In this document: piece by piece, positions 10,001 to 19,750 of the stretch | Layout: each line of letters starts with the position of its first letter | Position numbering within the stretch: position 1 is the stretch's first letter | DNA from: Alphaproteobacteria bacterium | GTDB taxonomy: Bacteria > Pseudomonadota > Alphaproteobacteria > SHVZ01 | Length of the DNA: 63,635 bases | Reading direction: 5' to 3' | Assembly (NCBI GenBank): GCA_009694025.1 | Contig: SHVZ01000009.1 | Span: 1-63,635 of the forward strand | Made by a program: the position numbers and the translations under genes | The notes under the pieces: generated by a model | The model's database searches: none | Seen by the model: only the letters and a program-made list of their open reading frames with translations | What the model was told of the DNA's origin: nothing

Positions 10001-10534
10001 CCCGGCTTCGGCGATCGCCCGCTTGGCGCCGTTGACCGCGGCCTTGAGCTGCAGCGGGTCCTGGCAGGTCTCGACGATGAAGGCGTCGACGCCGCCGGCG
10101 GTGAGCCCACGGGCCTGGAGCACCAACGCATCTTCGAGGGTCTGGTAGTCGATATGGCCGAGGCTCGGCAGCTTGGTGCCCGGACCGATCGATCCGAGGA
10201 CGAAGCGCTCGCCGGCGAACTCGGCCACCGTCTCCCGTGCTAGCTCAGCCGCTCGCTTGTTGAGGTCGAAGGCCTGATCCTCGAGGCCAAACTCGCCGAG
10301 CGTGATTGGCGATCCGCCGAAGGTGTTGGTCTCGATGCAGTCGGAACCGGCCTCGAGGAATCCGCGGTGGAAGCCCTTGACCACGTCTGGGCGCGACTCG
10401 TTCAGAATCTCCGAGCAGTTCTCCGCGCCGCGAAAATCGCGCTCGATGTCGAGATCGAGGGCCTGCAGATGGCTGCCGAGGCCGCCATCGCAGAGCAATA
10501 CGCGTTCGTCGAGCGCCTTGAGGAATCGGTTCAT
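7061..10534 (-). CDS. metH: Cobalamin-dependent methionine synthase
   Basis: This 1157-residue cytoplasmic enzyme moves a methyl group from methyl-tetrahydrofolate through cobalamin to homocysteine. The four modules are in order. The homocysteine domain (about 1-310) carries zinc ligands in GINCATG and VGGCCGT. The pterin domain (about 330-610) includes IGERCNANGSKKF. The cobalamin domain (about 640-870) carries the B12-ligand motif DVHDIGKN. The C-terminal AdoMet reactivation domain ends with SRYSFGYPACPNL. It is slightly shorter than the E. coli protein. It follows metF by 9 bp in the operon regulator-metF-metH, so methyl-folate production and use are made together. No B12 riboswitch is seen; control probably comes through the dyad at 12424-12445. 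Confidence 0.97.
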   Translation of the reverse strand: MNRFLKALDERVLLCDGGLGSHLQALDLDIERDFRGAENCSEILNESRPDVVKGFHRGFLEAGSDCIETNTFGGSPITLGEFGLEDQAFDLNKRAAELARETVAEFAGERFVLGSIGPGTKLPSLGHIDYQTLEDALVLQARGLTAGGVDAFIVETCQDPLQLKAAVNGAKRAIAEAGLSLPILATVTVETTGTLLVGTDIAGAATIVRALDVPVMGINCATGPQEMAEHVRWLAENWPGPIAVQPNAGLPELVDGKTHYPLMPGELATWLERFVAEDGVAFVGGCCGTLPAHTRAVDAMLRRLDPKRPKPRARSVFWVPAVASLYGQVPLRQENAYFAIGERCNANGSKKFRELQEARDWEGCVAMAKDQVKEGSHALDICTAFVGRDEIADMTEVVTRIRGAANAPLVIDSTELPVLESALKFYGGKAILNSINFEDGEEAAEKRMVLAKRFGAAVIALTIDEAGMAKDADGKVRLAKRLHDFACKRFGLEASDLMIDPLTFTICTGNDDDRKLGLWTLDAIERIRTELPEVQIVLGLSNISFGLNPLARQVLNSVFLDEAVKRGMTAAIVHFSKILPLHKIPEKEAETALDLIYDRRRAGYDPLQAFMALFEGRASGPKVKKERPATVEERLKQRIVDGDRIGLEEDLELALVTYSPLDVINNLLLDGMKVVGELFGSGKMQLPFVLQSAETMKKSVAYLEPRMERVEGQQKGTVVLATVRGDVHDIGKNLVDIILTNNGYKVVNLGIKQPIADILKAADEHKADAIGMSGLLVKSTVIMKDNLVEMTRRELKTPVLLGGAALTRTYVEDDCAKTYACGRVAYARDAFDGLALMDKVMSGGFDAMLAERATAREGKATNRKRKLGQAAANDQTVDAGWILDRRRELTRGQPIAAAPFFGPRLLDQVSAKALVPYLNEMTLYQFQWGFRKSGKTRGEYRRFADAELKPILRRILEVAREREILKPQAIYGYWKAAAEGNDLILFHEDGITEAARFSLPRQGDGERYCIADFVRDVTDNERDVIGLQVVTMGANASTVARDWFGADRYQDYLYLHGLSVEMAEAMAEYVHKRIRAELGFAADEARDMEGLLKQVYRGSRYSFGYPACPNLGDQRQLLALLGADRLGVTLTEEDQLDPEQSTSALVILHPKAKYFSV

Positions 10535-10543
10535 GGACAGGTC

Positions 10544-11404
10544 CTAGGCCGCCTGGCCCGCCGGCTGCGCCGGTCGGACGCCGAGCAGATGACAGAGCGC
10601 ATAGGTCAGCTCGGCACGGTTCAGTGTGTAGAAGTGGAACTCGTTGACGCCGTTCGCCTCGAGCGCCTGGCACAGCTCGGCGGCGGTAGTGACGGCGACG
10701 AGGCGGCGTGTCTCCGGATCGCCGTCGAGACCGGCAAAACGCTCGGCGAGACGTGGCGGCACGGCGACCTTGTTCTGACCGGCGAACTTCACCACCTGGG
10801 CGAAGTTCGTCACCGGCAGGATGCCCGGCACGATCGGCACGACGATTCCCGCCCGCCGGGCCCGGTCGACGAACCGGAGATAGGTCTCGGCCTCGAAGAA
10901 GAAGTTGGTAATGGCCCGCGTCGCGCCGGCGTCGATCTTGCGCTTCAAGGCGTCGAGGTCGGTCGCGGCCGACGTCGCCTCGGGATGCACCTCGGGATAG
11001 GCGGCGACGCTCAGGTCGAAATCGGAGATTTTGGCAAGGCCTTCGACCAGCTCGGAGGCGAAGCGATAGCCATCGGGGTGGACGCCGACGCCTTCCGGCG
11101 GGATGTCGCCGCGGAGCGCCACCAGATGGCGCACGCCCAAGCGCGCGTAGCCGCTGGCGACCTCGTCGATCTCGGCCCGGCTGGCGCCGATGCAGGTCAG
11201 GTGCGCAGCCGGTGTCAGGCTGGTTTCCTCAAGGATCCGGCGCACGGTCGCGTGGGTGCGCGCCCGGGTCGACCCGCCGGCACCATAGGTGACGGAGACG
11301 AAACGCGGATTGAGCGGCGCCAGGCGCTGGATCGCCTGCCACAACGTCTGCTCCATCGCCTCGGTCTTCGGCGGGAAGAACTCGAAAGAGACGAGTGGGG
11401 TCAT
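10544..11404 (-). CDS. metF: 5,10-methylenetetrahydrofolate reductase
   Basis: This 286-residue FAD enzyme reduces methylene-tetrahydrofolate to the methyl-tetrahydrofolate used by MetH. Family landmarks are VSFEFFPPKT at the N-terminus (catalytic Glu), VSVTYGAGGSTR, LVALRGDIPPEG and TNFFFEAETY. The length is normal for bacterial MetF. Its ATG overlaps the stop of the upstream regulator gene by 4 bp, indicating translational coupling, and metH follows after 9 bp. The C-terminal segment HFYTLNRAEL is typical of the family. Confidence 0.96.
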   Translation of the reverse strand: MTPLVSFEFFPPKTEAMEQTLWQAIQRLAPLNPRFVSVTYGAGGSTRARTHATVRRILEETSLTPAAHLTCIGASRAEIDEVASGYARLGVRHLVALRGDIPPEGVGVHPDGYRFASELVEGLAKISDFDLSVAAYPEVHPEATSAATDLDALKRKIDAGATRAITNFFFEAETYLRFVDRARRAGIVVPIVPGILPVTNFAQVVKFAGQNKVAVPPRLAERFAGLDGDPETRRLVAVTTAAELCQALEANGVNEFHFYTLNRAELTYALCHLLGVRPAQPAGQAA

Positions 11405-12426
11405 CGCGGGCCTCCAAACGCGGCGCGGGCGGGGTCATTGGCTGGAGAGGCGCGCGGACGGCGCATGCTTTGCGGCTCGGCCGGCCGACGGCCGAGCCAG
11501 ATGCCGACGGTCAGCGGCCTCCCGGCGAGGTGGATCGGCGTCTCGGGAGCGAGGCCCGCGGCCCTGAGCCAGGCCTGGATCTCCGTGTCGGCAAATCCCA
11601 GGCGGCGGTGAGCGTGGTCGCGGCGCAGCTCTTCGAGCTCGTGCGGCGCGAAGTCGACGATCGCGAGCCGTCCGCCCGGCGCCAGGACGCGGGCGGCCTC
11701 TGCCGTCGCCCGGTCCGGCCGCTCGGCGTAGTGCAACACCTGATGGATGACGACCTGCTCGAAGCTGCGGTCGGCGATCGGGAGCGCGTACATGTCGGCT
11801 AGCCGCACCGAGCAGTGGCGAAGCCCCGCCTTGTCGAGATTGGCGCGGGCGACCGCCAGCATCTCGCGCGACGCGTCGACGCCGAGCCCCCGCTCGATCT
11901 TCGGACCGAACAGCTCGAGCATGCGTCCGGTGCCGGTGCCGATGTCGAGCAGTCCGCCGTGACCGTCCGGCTCGATCGCGCCGAGCAGAGCCGATTCGAC
12001 CTCGCCGTCGTCGACATGGAGCGAGCGGATGCGATACCACTCGGGGGCGCTGGCTCGGAAATAGGCAGACGCCGCCTCGGCCCGCGCCCGGCGGATCTCG
12101 GCGAGCCTCGCGCGATCGCGCTGCAGGGTCTGATCGTCCGCCGGAAGGGCAGCGACGAGACTTCGCGCGAGCCCAGCGGCCGCCCCCTCGCCGACCAGCC
12201 GGAAGAAGGCCCAGCTCCCCTCCTGGTGCCGCTCGAGCAGGCCGGCCTCACTCATCAATTTCAGGTGACGAGAGATCCGCGGCTGGCTCTGGCCAAGTAC
12301 CTGGGTCAGCTCGCTCACGGTCAGCTCGGCCTCGGCGAGCAAAGCCAGCAGCCGCAGCCTCGTCGGCTCGGCCGCAGCCCTTAGAACGGTGAGGATTCGA
12401 TCCACAGTGCCAGCACCTTCAATCAT
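11401..12426 (-). CDS. ArsR-family regulator fused to a SAM-dependent methyltransferase
   Basis: This 341-residue protein has two parts. Residues about 1-95 form an ArsR winged helix (LRLLALLAEAELTVSELTQ, recognition helix SQPRISRHLKLM). Residues about 140-310 are a class I methyltransferase fold, with the SAM motif LLDIGTGTGRMLELF and a later FEQVVIHQVLHY. No metal-binding CxC pair is seen in the DNA-binding half, so metal sensing is unlikely. It heads the operon with metF and metH. I infer that the methyltransferase half binds SAM or SAH and reports methyl-cycle status, as in SahR-type regulation of methionine genes. A near-palindrome overlapping its own start codon suggests autoregulation. 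Confidence 0.9.
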   Translation of the reverse strand: MIEGAGTVDRILTVLRAAAEPTRLRLLALLAEAELTVSELTQVLGQSQPRISRHLKLMSEAGLLERHQEGSWAFFRLVGEGAAAGLARSLVAALPADDQTLQRDRARLAEIRRARAEAASAYFRASAPEWYRIRSLHVDDGEVESALLGAIEPDGHGGLLDIGTGTGRMLELFGPKIERGLGVDASREMLAVARANLDKAGLRHCSVRLADMYALPIADRSFEQVVIHQVLHYAERPDRATAEAARVLAPGGRLAIVDFAPHELEELRRDHAHRRLGFADTEIQAWLRAAGLAPETPIHLAGRPLTVGIWLGRRPAEPQSMRRPRASPANDPARAAFGGPR

Positions 12427-12445
12427 ATAAGGACATCTTTATATG
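12424..12445. promoter_or_regulatory. Operator-like 22-bp dyad on the regulator-metF-metH start
   Basis: The left half CATATAAGGAC and the right half ATCTTTATATG are inverted copies matching at 9 of 11 positions. The left end is the regulator's own start codon. AT-rich symmetry of this kind is typical of ArsR-family operators, and the site stands out in this GC-rich sequence. I infer that it binds the regulator encoded just downstream. It could also affect the divergent mlaA gene, whose start is 174 bp away. Confidence 0.65.
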
Positions 12446-12548
12446 CGAAAGTATCAATAGGCGCAACTGTCGCCTTGCGGCCACAGCCGGCCCCGCCTAG
12501 CCCCTTGAAGCGGCTATCCGTCTGGAGTTTTAGCGGGGGCTGTGGTAC

Positions 12549-12599
12549 CCGGACAGCTCGTCCGGATTAACTTTTCGGTAACCTCGAGCGCGCTATAAG
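12549..12599 (+). promoter_or_regulatory. Possible mlaA promoter with adjacent hairpin
   Basis: A perfect hairpin CCGGAC-AGCTC-GTCCGG lies at 12549-12565. Just downstream a TATAAG (12594-12599) lies 16 bp after a weak TTTTCG, at the right distance for mlaA, whose ATG is at 12619. The hairpin resembles a terminator, but no plus-strand gene precedes it, so an operator role is possible. Evidence is weak. Confidence 0.3.
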
Positions 12600-12618
12600 C
12601 CTCGGTAGAGATCCCTAT

Positions 12619-13395
12619 ATGCCCCGCGCCAGTCACCGCCTGTCCTCGCTCGCCGCCACGCTGGTCGCCGCCGGCCTCCTGGCCGGCTGCGCCTCGATCA
12701 ACGAGGACCCGCGCGATCCGCTGGAGCCGCTCAACCGGCACATCTTTGCGGTGAACCAAGCGGTGGACGTCCTCGTCGTCCGGCCGATCGCGGTCACGTA
12801 TCGCGACCTGGTTCCCGATGCGATCAAGACCGCGGTCAACAATTTCCTCAACTACCTGAAGACGCCGATCATCCTCGCCAACGACCTGTTGCAAGGCGAA
12901 TGGAAGCGGGCCGGCGAGACCGCCGAGCGCTTCGTGAACAATTCGATGACGCTCGGGCTCATGGATATCGCGGCTCCGAGGGTCCCCTTCCACGACGAGG
13001 ACTTCGGCCAGACGCTCGCGGTCTGGGGCGCGGGCGAAGGTCCGTATCTCGTCCTCCCCCTGATCGGCCCGTCGAATCCACGCGATGCGATCGGCATGGT
13101 CGTCGACTGGTTCATCGACCCGGTCTACTGGGCCGCGCATGAGAGCCAATGGGACGGATTCATCTTCGGACGGACCGCCGCCCGGGTGATTACCGCCCGG
13201 GTCGACACGCTGAAGATCACCGACGATCTCGAGCGCACCTCGCTCGACTACTATGCGGCGATCCGCGATATCTACCGCCAGCGACGGGCCGACGAGATCC
13301 GGAACCGGGCGACGGGCCCGACGCCGCGGGCGACGTTCGGCGAGGACAAGGCCGTGGCCGCCGAGGAGCCGCCGAAGGCGGTGGTGACCGACTAA
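12619..13395 (+). CDS. mlaA: Outer-membrane lipoprotein MlaA (VacJ)
   Basis: This 258-residue lipoprotein works with the Mla system to remove mislocalised phospholipids from the outer leaflet of the outer membrane. A signal peptide ends in the lipobox LLAGC, with Cys24 as the lipidated residue. Family segments follow: DPLEPLNRHIF, NNFLNYLKTP, FVNNSMTLGL and LPLIGPSNPRD. The Asp/Glu-rich tail after about residue 235 is variable. It is followed after one base by mlaC, so both are made from one transcript. The inner-membrane components mlaFED are not in this window. Confidence 0.95.
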   Translation: MPRASHRLSSLAATLVAAGLLAGCASINEDPRDPLEPLNRHIFAVNQAVDVLVVRPIAVTYRDLVPDAIKTAVNNFLNYLKTPIILANDLLQGEWKRAGETAERFVNNSMTLGLMDIAAPRVPFHDEDFGQTLAVWGAGEGPYLVLPLIGPSNPRDAIGMVVDWFIDPVYWAAHESQWDGFIFGRTAARVITARVDTLKITDDLERTSLDYYAAIRDIYRQRRADEIRNRATGPTPRATFGEDKAVAAEEPPKAVVTD

Positions 13396-13396
13396 G

Positions 13397-14017
13397 ATGA
13401 TCGACCGTCGGGTTTTCCTGGTGGCGGCCGCAGCTGCGGCAATCGGTGTGGTTCCCCGTTCGGCCGTGGCGGCGGACCCGGAGGCGGCGAAGGCCTTCGT
13501 CCGGTCGCTCGCCAACGATGCAATCCAGCTGATGGCCCGCAAGGACCTCCCTAGGCCGGAACGCACCCAGAAGTTCCGCGAGCTGTTCAAGCGCGGCTTC
13601 GACGTCGAGGCGATCGGCCGGTTCACGCTGGGTCGTTACTGGCGCGACGCGACGGAGCCGGAGCAGCGCGAGTACCTGAAGCTGTTCGAGGATCTGCTCG
13701 TCGCCACGTATGCCGGACGCTTCAGCGAATACTCCGGGGAGACGTTGACCGTGCTGGATTCGCGCCCGGAGGAGGACCGCTTCATCCTGGTCGCCAGCCA
13801 GATCAACCGCGGCGGCGGCAGTCCGCCTATACGGCTCGACTGGCGGATCACCGAGAATCAGGGCAACCACAAGATCGTCGACGTCGTGGTCGAGGCGGTC
13901 AGCATGAGCGTGACCCAGCGCTCGGAGTTCTCCTCGGTGATCCAGCGTGGCGGTGGCAAGGTGCAGAGCCTGATCGTGGCCCTCCGCGACAAAACCAAGA
14001 GCCTGCAGACGAGGTAA
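13397..14017 (+). CDS. mlaC: Periplasmic phospholipid-binding protein MlaC
   Basis: This 206-residue protein belongs to the MlaC/Ttg2D family, which shuttles phospholipids across the periplasm between MlaA and the MlaFEDB complex. The N-terminus (MIDRRVFLVAAAAAAIG...) is a signal peptide with an Ala-rich core, cleaved near AVAAD. The family features are FKRGFDVEAIGRFTLGRYWR, YLKLFEDLLVATYAGRF and the C-terminal VVVEAVSMSVTQRSEFSSV. It starts one base after the mlaA stop, so the pair is probably translationally linked. Confidence 0.93.
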   Translation: MIDRRVFLVAAAAAAIGVVPRSAVAADPEAAKAFVRSLANDAIQLMARKDLPRPERTQKFRELFKRGFDVEAIGRFTLGRYWRDATEPEQREYLKLFEDLLVATYAGRFSEYSGETLTVLDSRPEEDRFILVASQINRGGGSPPIRLDWRITENQGNHKIVDVVVEAVSMSVTQRSEFSSVIQRGGGKVQSLIVALRDKTKSLQTR

Positions 14018-14022
14018 GGCCG

Positions 14023-14307
14023 ATGCCGGCCTACATCATCGGCGAGATCGAGATCACCGACCCCGACGCATACAAGCGCTATACAGCACGCACACCCGAC
14101 GTCATCGCCAAGTACGGCGGCCGTTTTGTCGTGCGTGGCGGCAACGGCGAGGCGATCGAAGGCGCCGCTCCCAACAGGGTGGTGGTCATCGAGTTCCCCG
14201 ACCGCGCCGCCGCCAGGCGCTTCTACGATGCTCCCGACTATCAGGAGATCCTGAAGATCCGCCTCGGCGCCTCGAAGGGCCGGATGATCCTGGTCGACGG
14301 CGTCTAG
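14023..14307 (+). CDS. DUF1330 family protein
   Basis: This 94-residue protein has the ferredoxin-like dimeric alpha/beta-barrel pattern of DUF1330: it starts MPAYIIGEIEITDPDAY and has VVIEFPDRAAARRFYDAPDY near the centre. The biochemical role of the family is not established. It starts 5 bp after mlaC, so it may be transcribed with the Mla genes, although a functional tie is unproven. Its stop is 7 bp from the convergent stop of the hydrolase/OsmC gene. Confidence 0.88.
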   Translation: MPAYIIGEIEITDPDAYKRYTARTPDVIAKYGGRFVVRGGNGEAIEGAAPNRVVVIEFPDRAAARRFYDAPDYQEILKIRLGASKGRMILVDGV

Positions 14308-14314
14308 CGCCTTT

Positions 14315-15544
14315 CTACTCTTCGAGTCTGCTGACGATCTCGTTCTCCCGGTGCAGCGTCTGATGCACCGGGCACTTGTCGGCGATCTCCAGAAGGCGCC
14401 GGCGCTGCTCGTCGTCGAGCGGGCCCTCGAGGCAGATGCTGCGTTCGATCCGATCGATCTTCTGCGGCTTGGTCTCGCAGTCGGCGCAGTCGGCCGCATG
14501 TACCTTCTCGTGGCGGAGGCGGACAGTGGCACGCTCCAAGGGCCAGCCCTTGCGCTCGGCATACATCCGCATGGTCATCGACGTGCAGGCGCCGAGCGCG
14601 GCCGAGAGAAGATCGTAGGGACCGGGCCCGGTGTCGCCGCCGCCGACGCTCGCCGGCTCGTCGGCCGACAGCAGGTGCCGGCCGACGCGGATACGCTGCG
14701 CGAATCGTCCCGAGCGCGTTTCCCTGACCTCGATCCAACCCTCCGGCGGCGCTTCCTCAGCGACCGCAGGCGCCGACAGCTCGGGCACGTAGCGCGCGGC
14801 CCAGGCGGCGAGCACGGAAGCGACGTAGCCGGCGTCCTCGGGGCGCGTCAACAGGTGGTCGGCGCCGGCGAGCGAGACGAAGCTCTTCGGATGCTTGGCG
14901 GCGACGAAGATCTTGGTCGCATTGTCGATCCCGACCGTGTCGTCGGTCGGCGAGTGGAATACGAGGAGCGCGCGCTTGAGCCCTGAAATCGCATCGGTGA
15001 GGCGGTGGCCGCCGATGTCGTCGAGGAAGCCTTTGGTGATACGGAAGCGGCGGCCGCCGATCGCGACCTCAGCCGAGCCTTTCGATTCGACCTCCGGGAC
15101 GGCGCCGGCGATGAGGTGGCGGACATGCGCCGGTTCGGCCGGAGCGCCGATAGTGGCGACCGCCGTCGCTTCAGGAATGCGCGGCGCCGCTGCCAGCACG
15201 GCGGCACCTCCCAGGCTGTGACCGACCAGGAGCCTGGCGGCCTGGCCGCGGCCCTTCAGGAACTCGGCGGCAGCGACCAGGTCGCCGACGTTGGAGGAGA
15301 AGCCGGTGTTGGCGAAATCGCCCTCGCTGCCGCCGAGGCCGGTGAAGTCGAAGCGCAGCGTCGCCACCCCGAGCCCGGCGAGCGCCCGCGAGATACGCGA
15401 GGCGGCGTGGCTGTCCTTCGAGCAGGTGAAGCAATGGGCGAAGAGCGCTGTCGCCCTGATCGCTCCAACCGGCCGCTCGAACCGTGCAGCGAGGTTAGCG
15501 CCACTCGACCCGGGGAACGAGACCTGCTCGCTGGTGATCGCCAT
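14315..15544 (-). CDS. Fused alpha/beta hydrolase and OsmC-like protein
   Basis: This 409-residue protein has an N-terminal alpha/beta hydrolase (about 1-255) with nucleophile elbow GHSLGG and a late catalytic His in AGADHLLTRP. An OsmC domain (about 275-409) carries the two conserved cysteines in GACTSMT and DKCPVHQTL, which in OsmC/Ohr proteins reduce organic hydroperoxides. This two-domain arrangement is a known proteobacterial architecture, but its substrate is not defined. It has no signal peptide, so it is cytoplasmic. It is transcribed alone, divergently from the TauE-type exporter 210 bp away. Confidence 0.93.
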   Translation of the reverse strand: MAITSEQVSFPGSSGANLAARFERPVGAIRATALFAHCFTCSKDSHAASRISRALAGLGVATLRFDFTGLGGSEGDFANTGFSSNVGDLVAAAEFLKGRGQAARLLVGHSLGGAAVLAAAPRIPEATAVATIGAPAEPAHVRHLIAGAVPEVESKGSAEVAIGGRRFRITKGFLDDIGGHRLTDAISGLKRALLVFHSPTDDTVGIDNATKIFVAAKHPKSFVSLAGADHLLTRPEDAGYVASVLAAWAARYVPELSAPAVAEEAPPEGWIEVRETRSGRFAQRIRVGRHLLSADEPASVGGGDTGPGPYDLLSAALGACTSMTMRMYAERKGWPLERATVRLRHEKVHAADCADCETKPQKIDRIERSICLEGPLDDEQRRRLLEIADKCPVHQTLHRENEIVSRLEE

Positions 15545-15754
15545 GACATCCTCTGTCCGTTGCAGAAGGCGAGTGTCGCACAGCCGGTGGCGACCTGCAG
15601 CGCTCAGCGGTCGCGCGGCTCTAGGAAGTGAGCATCAGGCCACTCGGGCGACACTCGAACCCCGGTGTTCCTGTGAGCCCGCCGCGTTATTCGCGTTTGC
15701 AGCGCAAGTCGCGTCGGGCGAGGATGGCCCGGTCAGACTGCGGGAGCCGTCGAG

Positions 15755-16504
15755 ATGTTGAGCGTACCCATCACCATCGGCCTCGCCCTCTCGATCATCG
15801 CGACCTCATTCCTGTCAGGCCTTTTCGGCATGGCGGGCGGCATGGTGCTGATGGGTCTGCTGCTCGTGCTGCTGCCGGTGCCGGCGGCGATGGTGCTCCA
15901 TGGCGTGACCCAGGTCGCCTCCAACGGCGCCCGCGCCTGGCTATGGCGGACTCACATCATCTGGCGCCTCTTCGCCGCCTATTTCGCCGGCGCGGTTTTG
16001 GCGCTCGCCCTCTTCGCGGCGATCCGGTTCATCCCGAGCAAGGCGATGGTGCTGATCTTCATCGGCCTCGCCCCGCTGACGGCGCTCGCCATGCCCGATC
16101 GGTTGATGCCGAACCTGCTCAAACCCACCCATGCCGCCGCCTGCGGCTTCATCTGCACGGTGCTGCAGCTCGTGGCCGGCGTCTCCGGGCCGATCTTCGA
16201 CGCCTTCTTCGTCAAGTCCGGCATGGACCGGAAGGCGCAGGTCTCGACCAAGGCCGCGGCCCAGACCTTCGGGCACTTCGTCAAGCTGGTCTATTTCGGC
16301 ACCATCGTCGCCTCGGACGAGAGCTACGTGGCGCCGGCGGTGATGGCGATCGCGGTGGCGACGGCGATCATCGGCACCTGGCTTTCGCGCCGCATCCTCG
16401 AAGGCATGACCGACCGCGGCTTCCGCCTCTGGAGCCAGCGGATCATCGTCACGATCTCGGCGGTCTATCTCGGCCAGGGCCTATGGCTGGCGGTAGCGAG
16501 CTGA
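15755..16504 (+). CDS. TauE/SafE family membrane transporter
   Basis: This 249-residue integral membrane protein has about eight hydrophobic segments and the TauE/SafE family pattern, including an early LSGLFGMAGGMVLMG repeat unit and a second-half counterpart (LVAGVSGPIFDAFF). Family members are thought to export sulfite, sulfoacetate or related organosulfur anions across the inner membrane. No sulfur-metabolism gene is adjacent, so the substrate is open. The gene stands alone and its stop lies 4 bp from the end of the convergent amidase gene. Confidence 0.88.
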   Translation: MLSVPITIGLALSIIATSFLSGLFGMAGGMVLMGLLLVLLPVPAAMVLHGVTQVASNGARAWLWRTHIIWRLFAAYFAGAVLALALFAAIRFIPSKAMVLIFIGLAPLTALAMPDRLMPNLLKPTHAAACGFICTVLQLVAGVSGPIFDAFFVKSGMDRKAQVSTKAAAQTFGHFVKLVYFGTIVASDESYVAPAVMAIAVATAIIGTWLSRRILEGMTDRGFRLWSQRIIVTISAVYLGQGLWLAVAS

Positions 16505-16508
16505 CGGC

Positions 16509-17963
16509 TCACGCCCATCCCGGCGGCGGGACGAAGCCGCCGATCAGACGTTCGAGCCAGAGCGATGCGGCGATGGTCGTCCGGTCCCGGCCGAAGGCGC
16601 CGATGATCTGGATACCCGACGGCAGGCCGTCGCGCGCGAGCCCGACCGGCGCGGCGGTCGCCGGCAGATAGGGCAGGATCGGCAGACCCGCCCAGAACAG
16701 CTGGCTCGAATAGGCGACCGGCTTGCCGTTGATCGGAAGGAAGCGCCTGTCGCGGTCGGGCTCGTTCGTGTGCGGGAAGGCGGTGGTCGGCGCGACCGGG
16801 CAGATCAGCACGTCCCAAGACTCGAAGAACCCGGCCCAGGCCCGACGCAGCTTGGCGCGGGTCTCGTTCCATCCGATCCAGTCCCGGTGGTAGAGCGTGG
16901 CGCCGCGGATGACGGTCGCGGTGTAGCTGCGATCCTCATCGGCGAGCGTCGTCAGCTTCTTCAGATAACCATCGAAGATGTCCTTGGGCTGGCGTGCCGC
17001 GGTGGTCCCGCGCAACAGGCGAAGATACGTGGTGTGGGCGAGCTCGACATCGAAATCCGGCCGCGCCCTGTCGTCGACGACGGCGCCGGCCTTGGCGATC
17101 GCGTCCGCGGCCGCCTGCAGGCGGTCGCCGACCGCGGCATCGACGGGCGAGCGCGGATCGTCGGCCCAGACCGCAACGCGGAGCCCCTTGAAGCTCTCCG
17201 CCCCCGGCGGCGGCAGATCCAGACGCCAGGCGGTCGCCTCGGCGCCGTCGGCCCCGGCGATCAACCCGAGCGCGAGGTCGAGGTCTTCCGCCGACCGCCC
17301 CATCGGTCCGACCACAGAAAGGTCGCCGGCGCCGACAATGCCGGGCGGCATCTGGCCCCGGGTCGGCACGATGCCGTAGCTCGGCTTGTGGGCATAGGTG
17401 CCGGTGTAGTGGGCCGGGTTGCGGAGCGAGCCGCCGATGTCGCTGCCGGCCTCGAGTCCGGTCAAGCCCGCCGCCAGCGCCGCCGAGGCACCGCCGGACG
17501 ACCCGCCAGGCACCCGGTCCAGGTTCCACGGGTTGTTGGTCTGGCCGTAGACCTCATTGGTGCTCTGAAAGTCGCCGAGCAGGAGCGGAACGTTGGTCTT
17601 GCCGAAGATGATGGCGCCGGCGCGCTTCAGGCGCTCGACGACCGCGGCGTCCGCCGAGGCGACATTGTCCTTCCAGGCGGGATTGCCCCAGGTCGTCTTC
17701 CAGCCGGCGACGTCGTAGGACTCCTTCACCGTCATCGGCAGGCCGTGCAGCGGTCCCCGTATCTCGCCGTGACCGAGACCGCGGTCGGCGTCACGTGCCT
17801 GAGCCAGCGCCTTGTCGCCGTCGAGGACGACAACGGCGTTGATCTTCGGGTTGAAGCGGGCGATGCGGTCGAGATAGAGCCGCATCAGCTCCTCGGCCGA
17901 AACCTCGCGCCGACGCAGCTTGCGGGCCAGCACATGGGCCGGCTCGAAGGCGAGATCGACCAT
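16509..17963 (-). CDS. Amidase-signature family hydrolase
   Basis: This 484-residue enzyme has the complete Ser-Ser-Lys catalytic set of the amidase signature family: Lys in MTVKESYDV (about residue 79), and the two Ser residues in PGGSSGGASA (about 153) and GSDIGGSLRNP (about 178). The length and the C-terminal PYLPATAAPVGL segment fit general amidases rather than the GatA subunit of the tRNA amidotransferase, and gatB and gatC are absent nearby. The substrate cannot be predicted. The next minus-strand gene upstream is ettA, whose stop lies 27 bp before this start. Confidence 0.92.
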   Translation of the reverse strand: MVDLAFEPAHVLARKLRRREVSAEELMRLYLDRIARFNPKINAVVVLDGDKALAQARDADRGLGHGEIRGPLHGLPMTVKESYDVAGWKTTWGNPAWKDNVASADAAVVERLKRAGAIIFGKTNVPLLLGDFQSTNEVYGQTNNPWNLDRVPGGSSGGASAALAAGLTGLEAGSDIGGSLRNPAHYTGTYAHKPSYGIVPTRGQMPPGIVGAGDLSVVGPMGRSAEDLDLALGLIAGADGAEATAWRLDLPPPGAESFKGLRVAVWADDPRSPVDAAVGDRLQAAADAIAKAGAVVDDRARPDFDVELAHTTYLRLLRGTTAARQPKDIFDGYLKKLTTLADEDRSYTATVIRGATLYHRDWIGWNETRAKLRRAWAGFFESWDVLICPVAPTTAFPHTNEPDRDRRFLPINGKPVAYSSQLFWAGLPILPYLPATAAPVGLARDGLPSGIQIIGAFGRDRTTIAASLWLERLIGGFVPPPGWA

Positions 17964-17990
17964 GGCTCTCCCCTCCTCCGCTCCCCCGGG

Positions 17991-19673
<1,683 letters not shown>

Positions 19674-19750
19674 AGACACGCTCCGCGAAATCTCAAGATC
19701 GATGGGAAGGGCCCGGGTGTAGCCCGGTCGGGCCCCGGACGCAACCGCCG

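Noticed and set aside
12549-12565. Hairpin as a rho-independent terminator
   Set aside because: No plus-strand gene ends upstream and the following T run is weak; an operator or leader role is as likely.
15620-15680. A tRNA-like stretch (CTCGAACCCCGG)
   Set aside because: No matching acceptor stem or anticodon arm could be folded around it.
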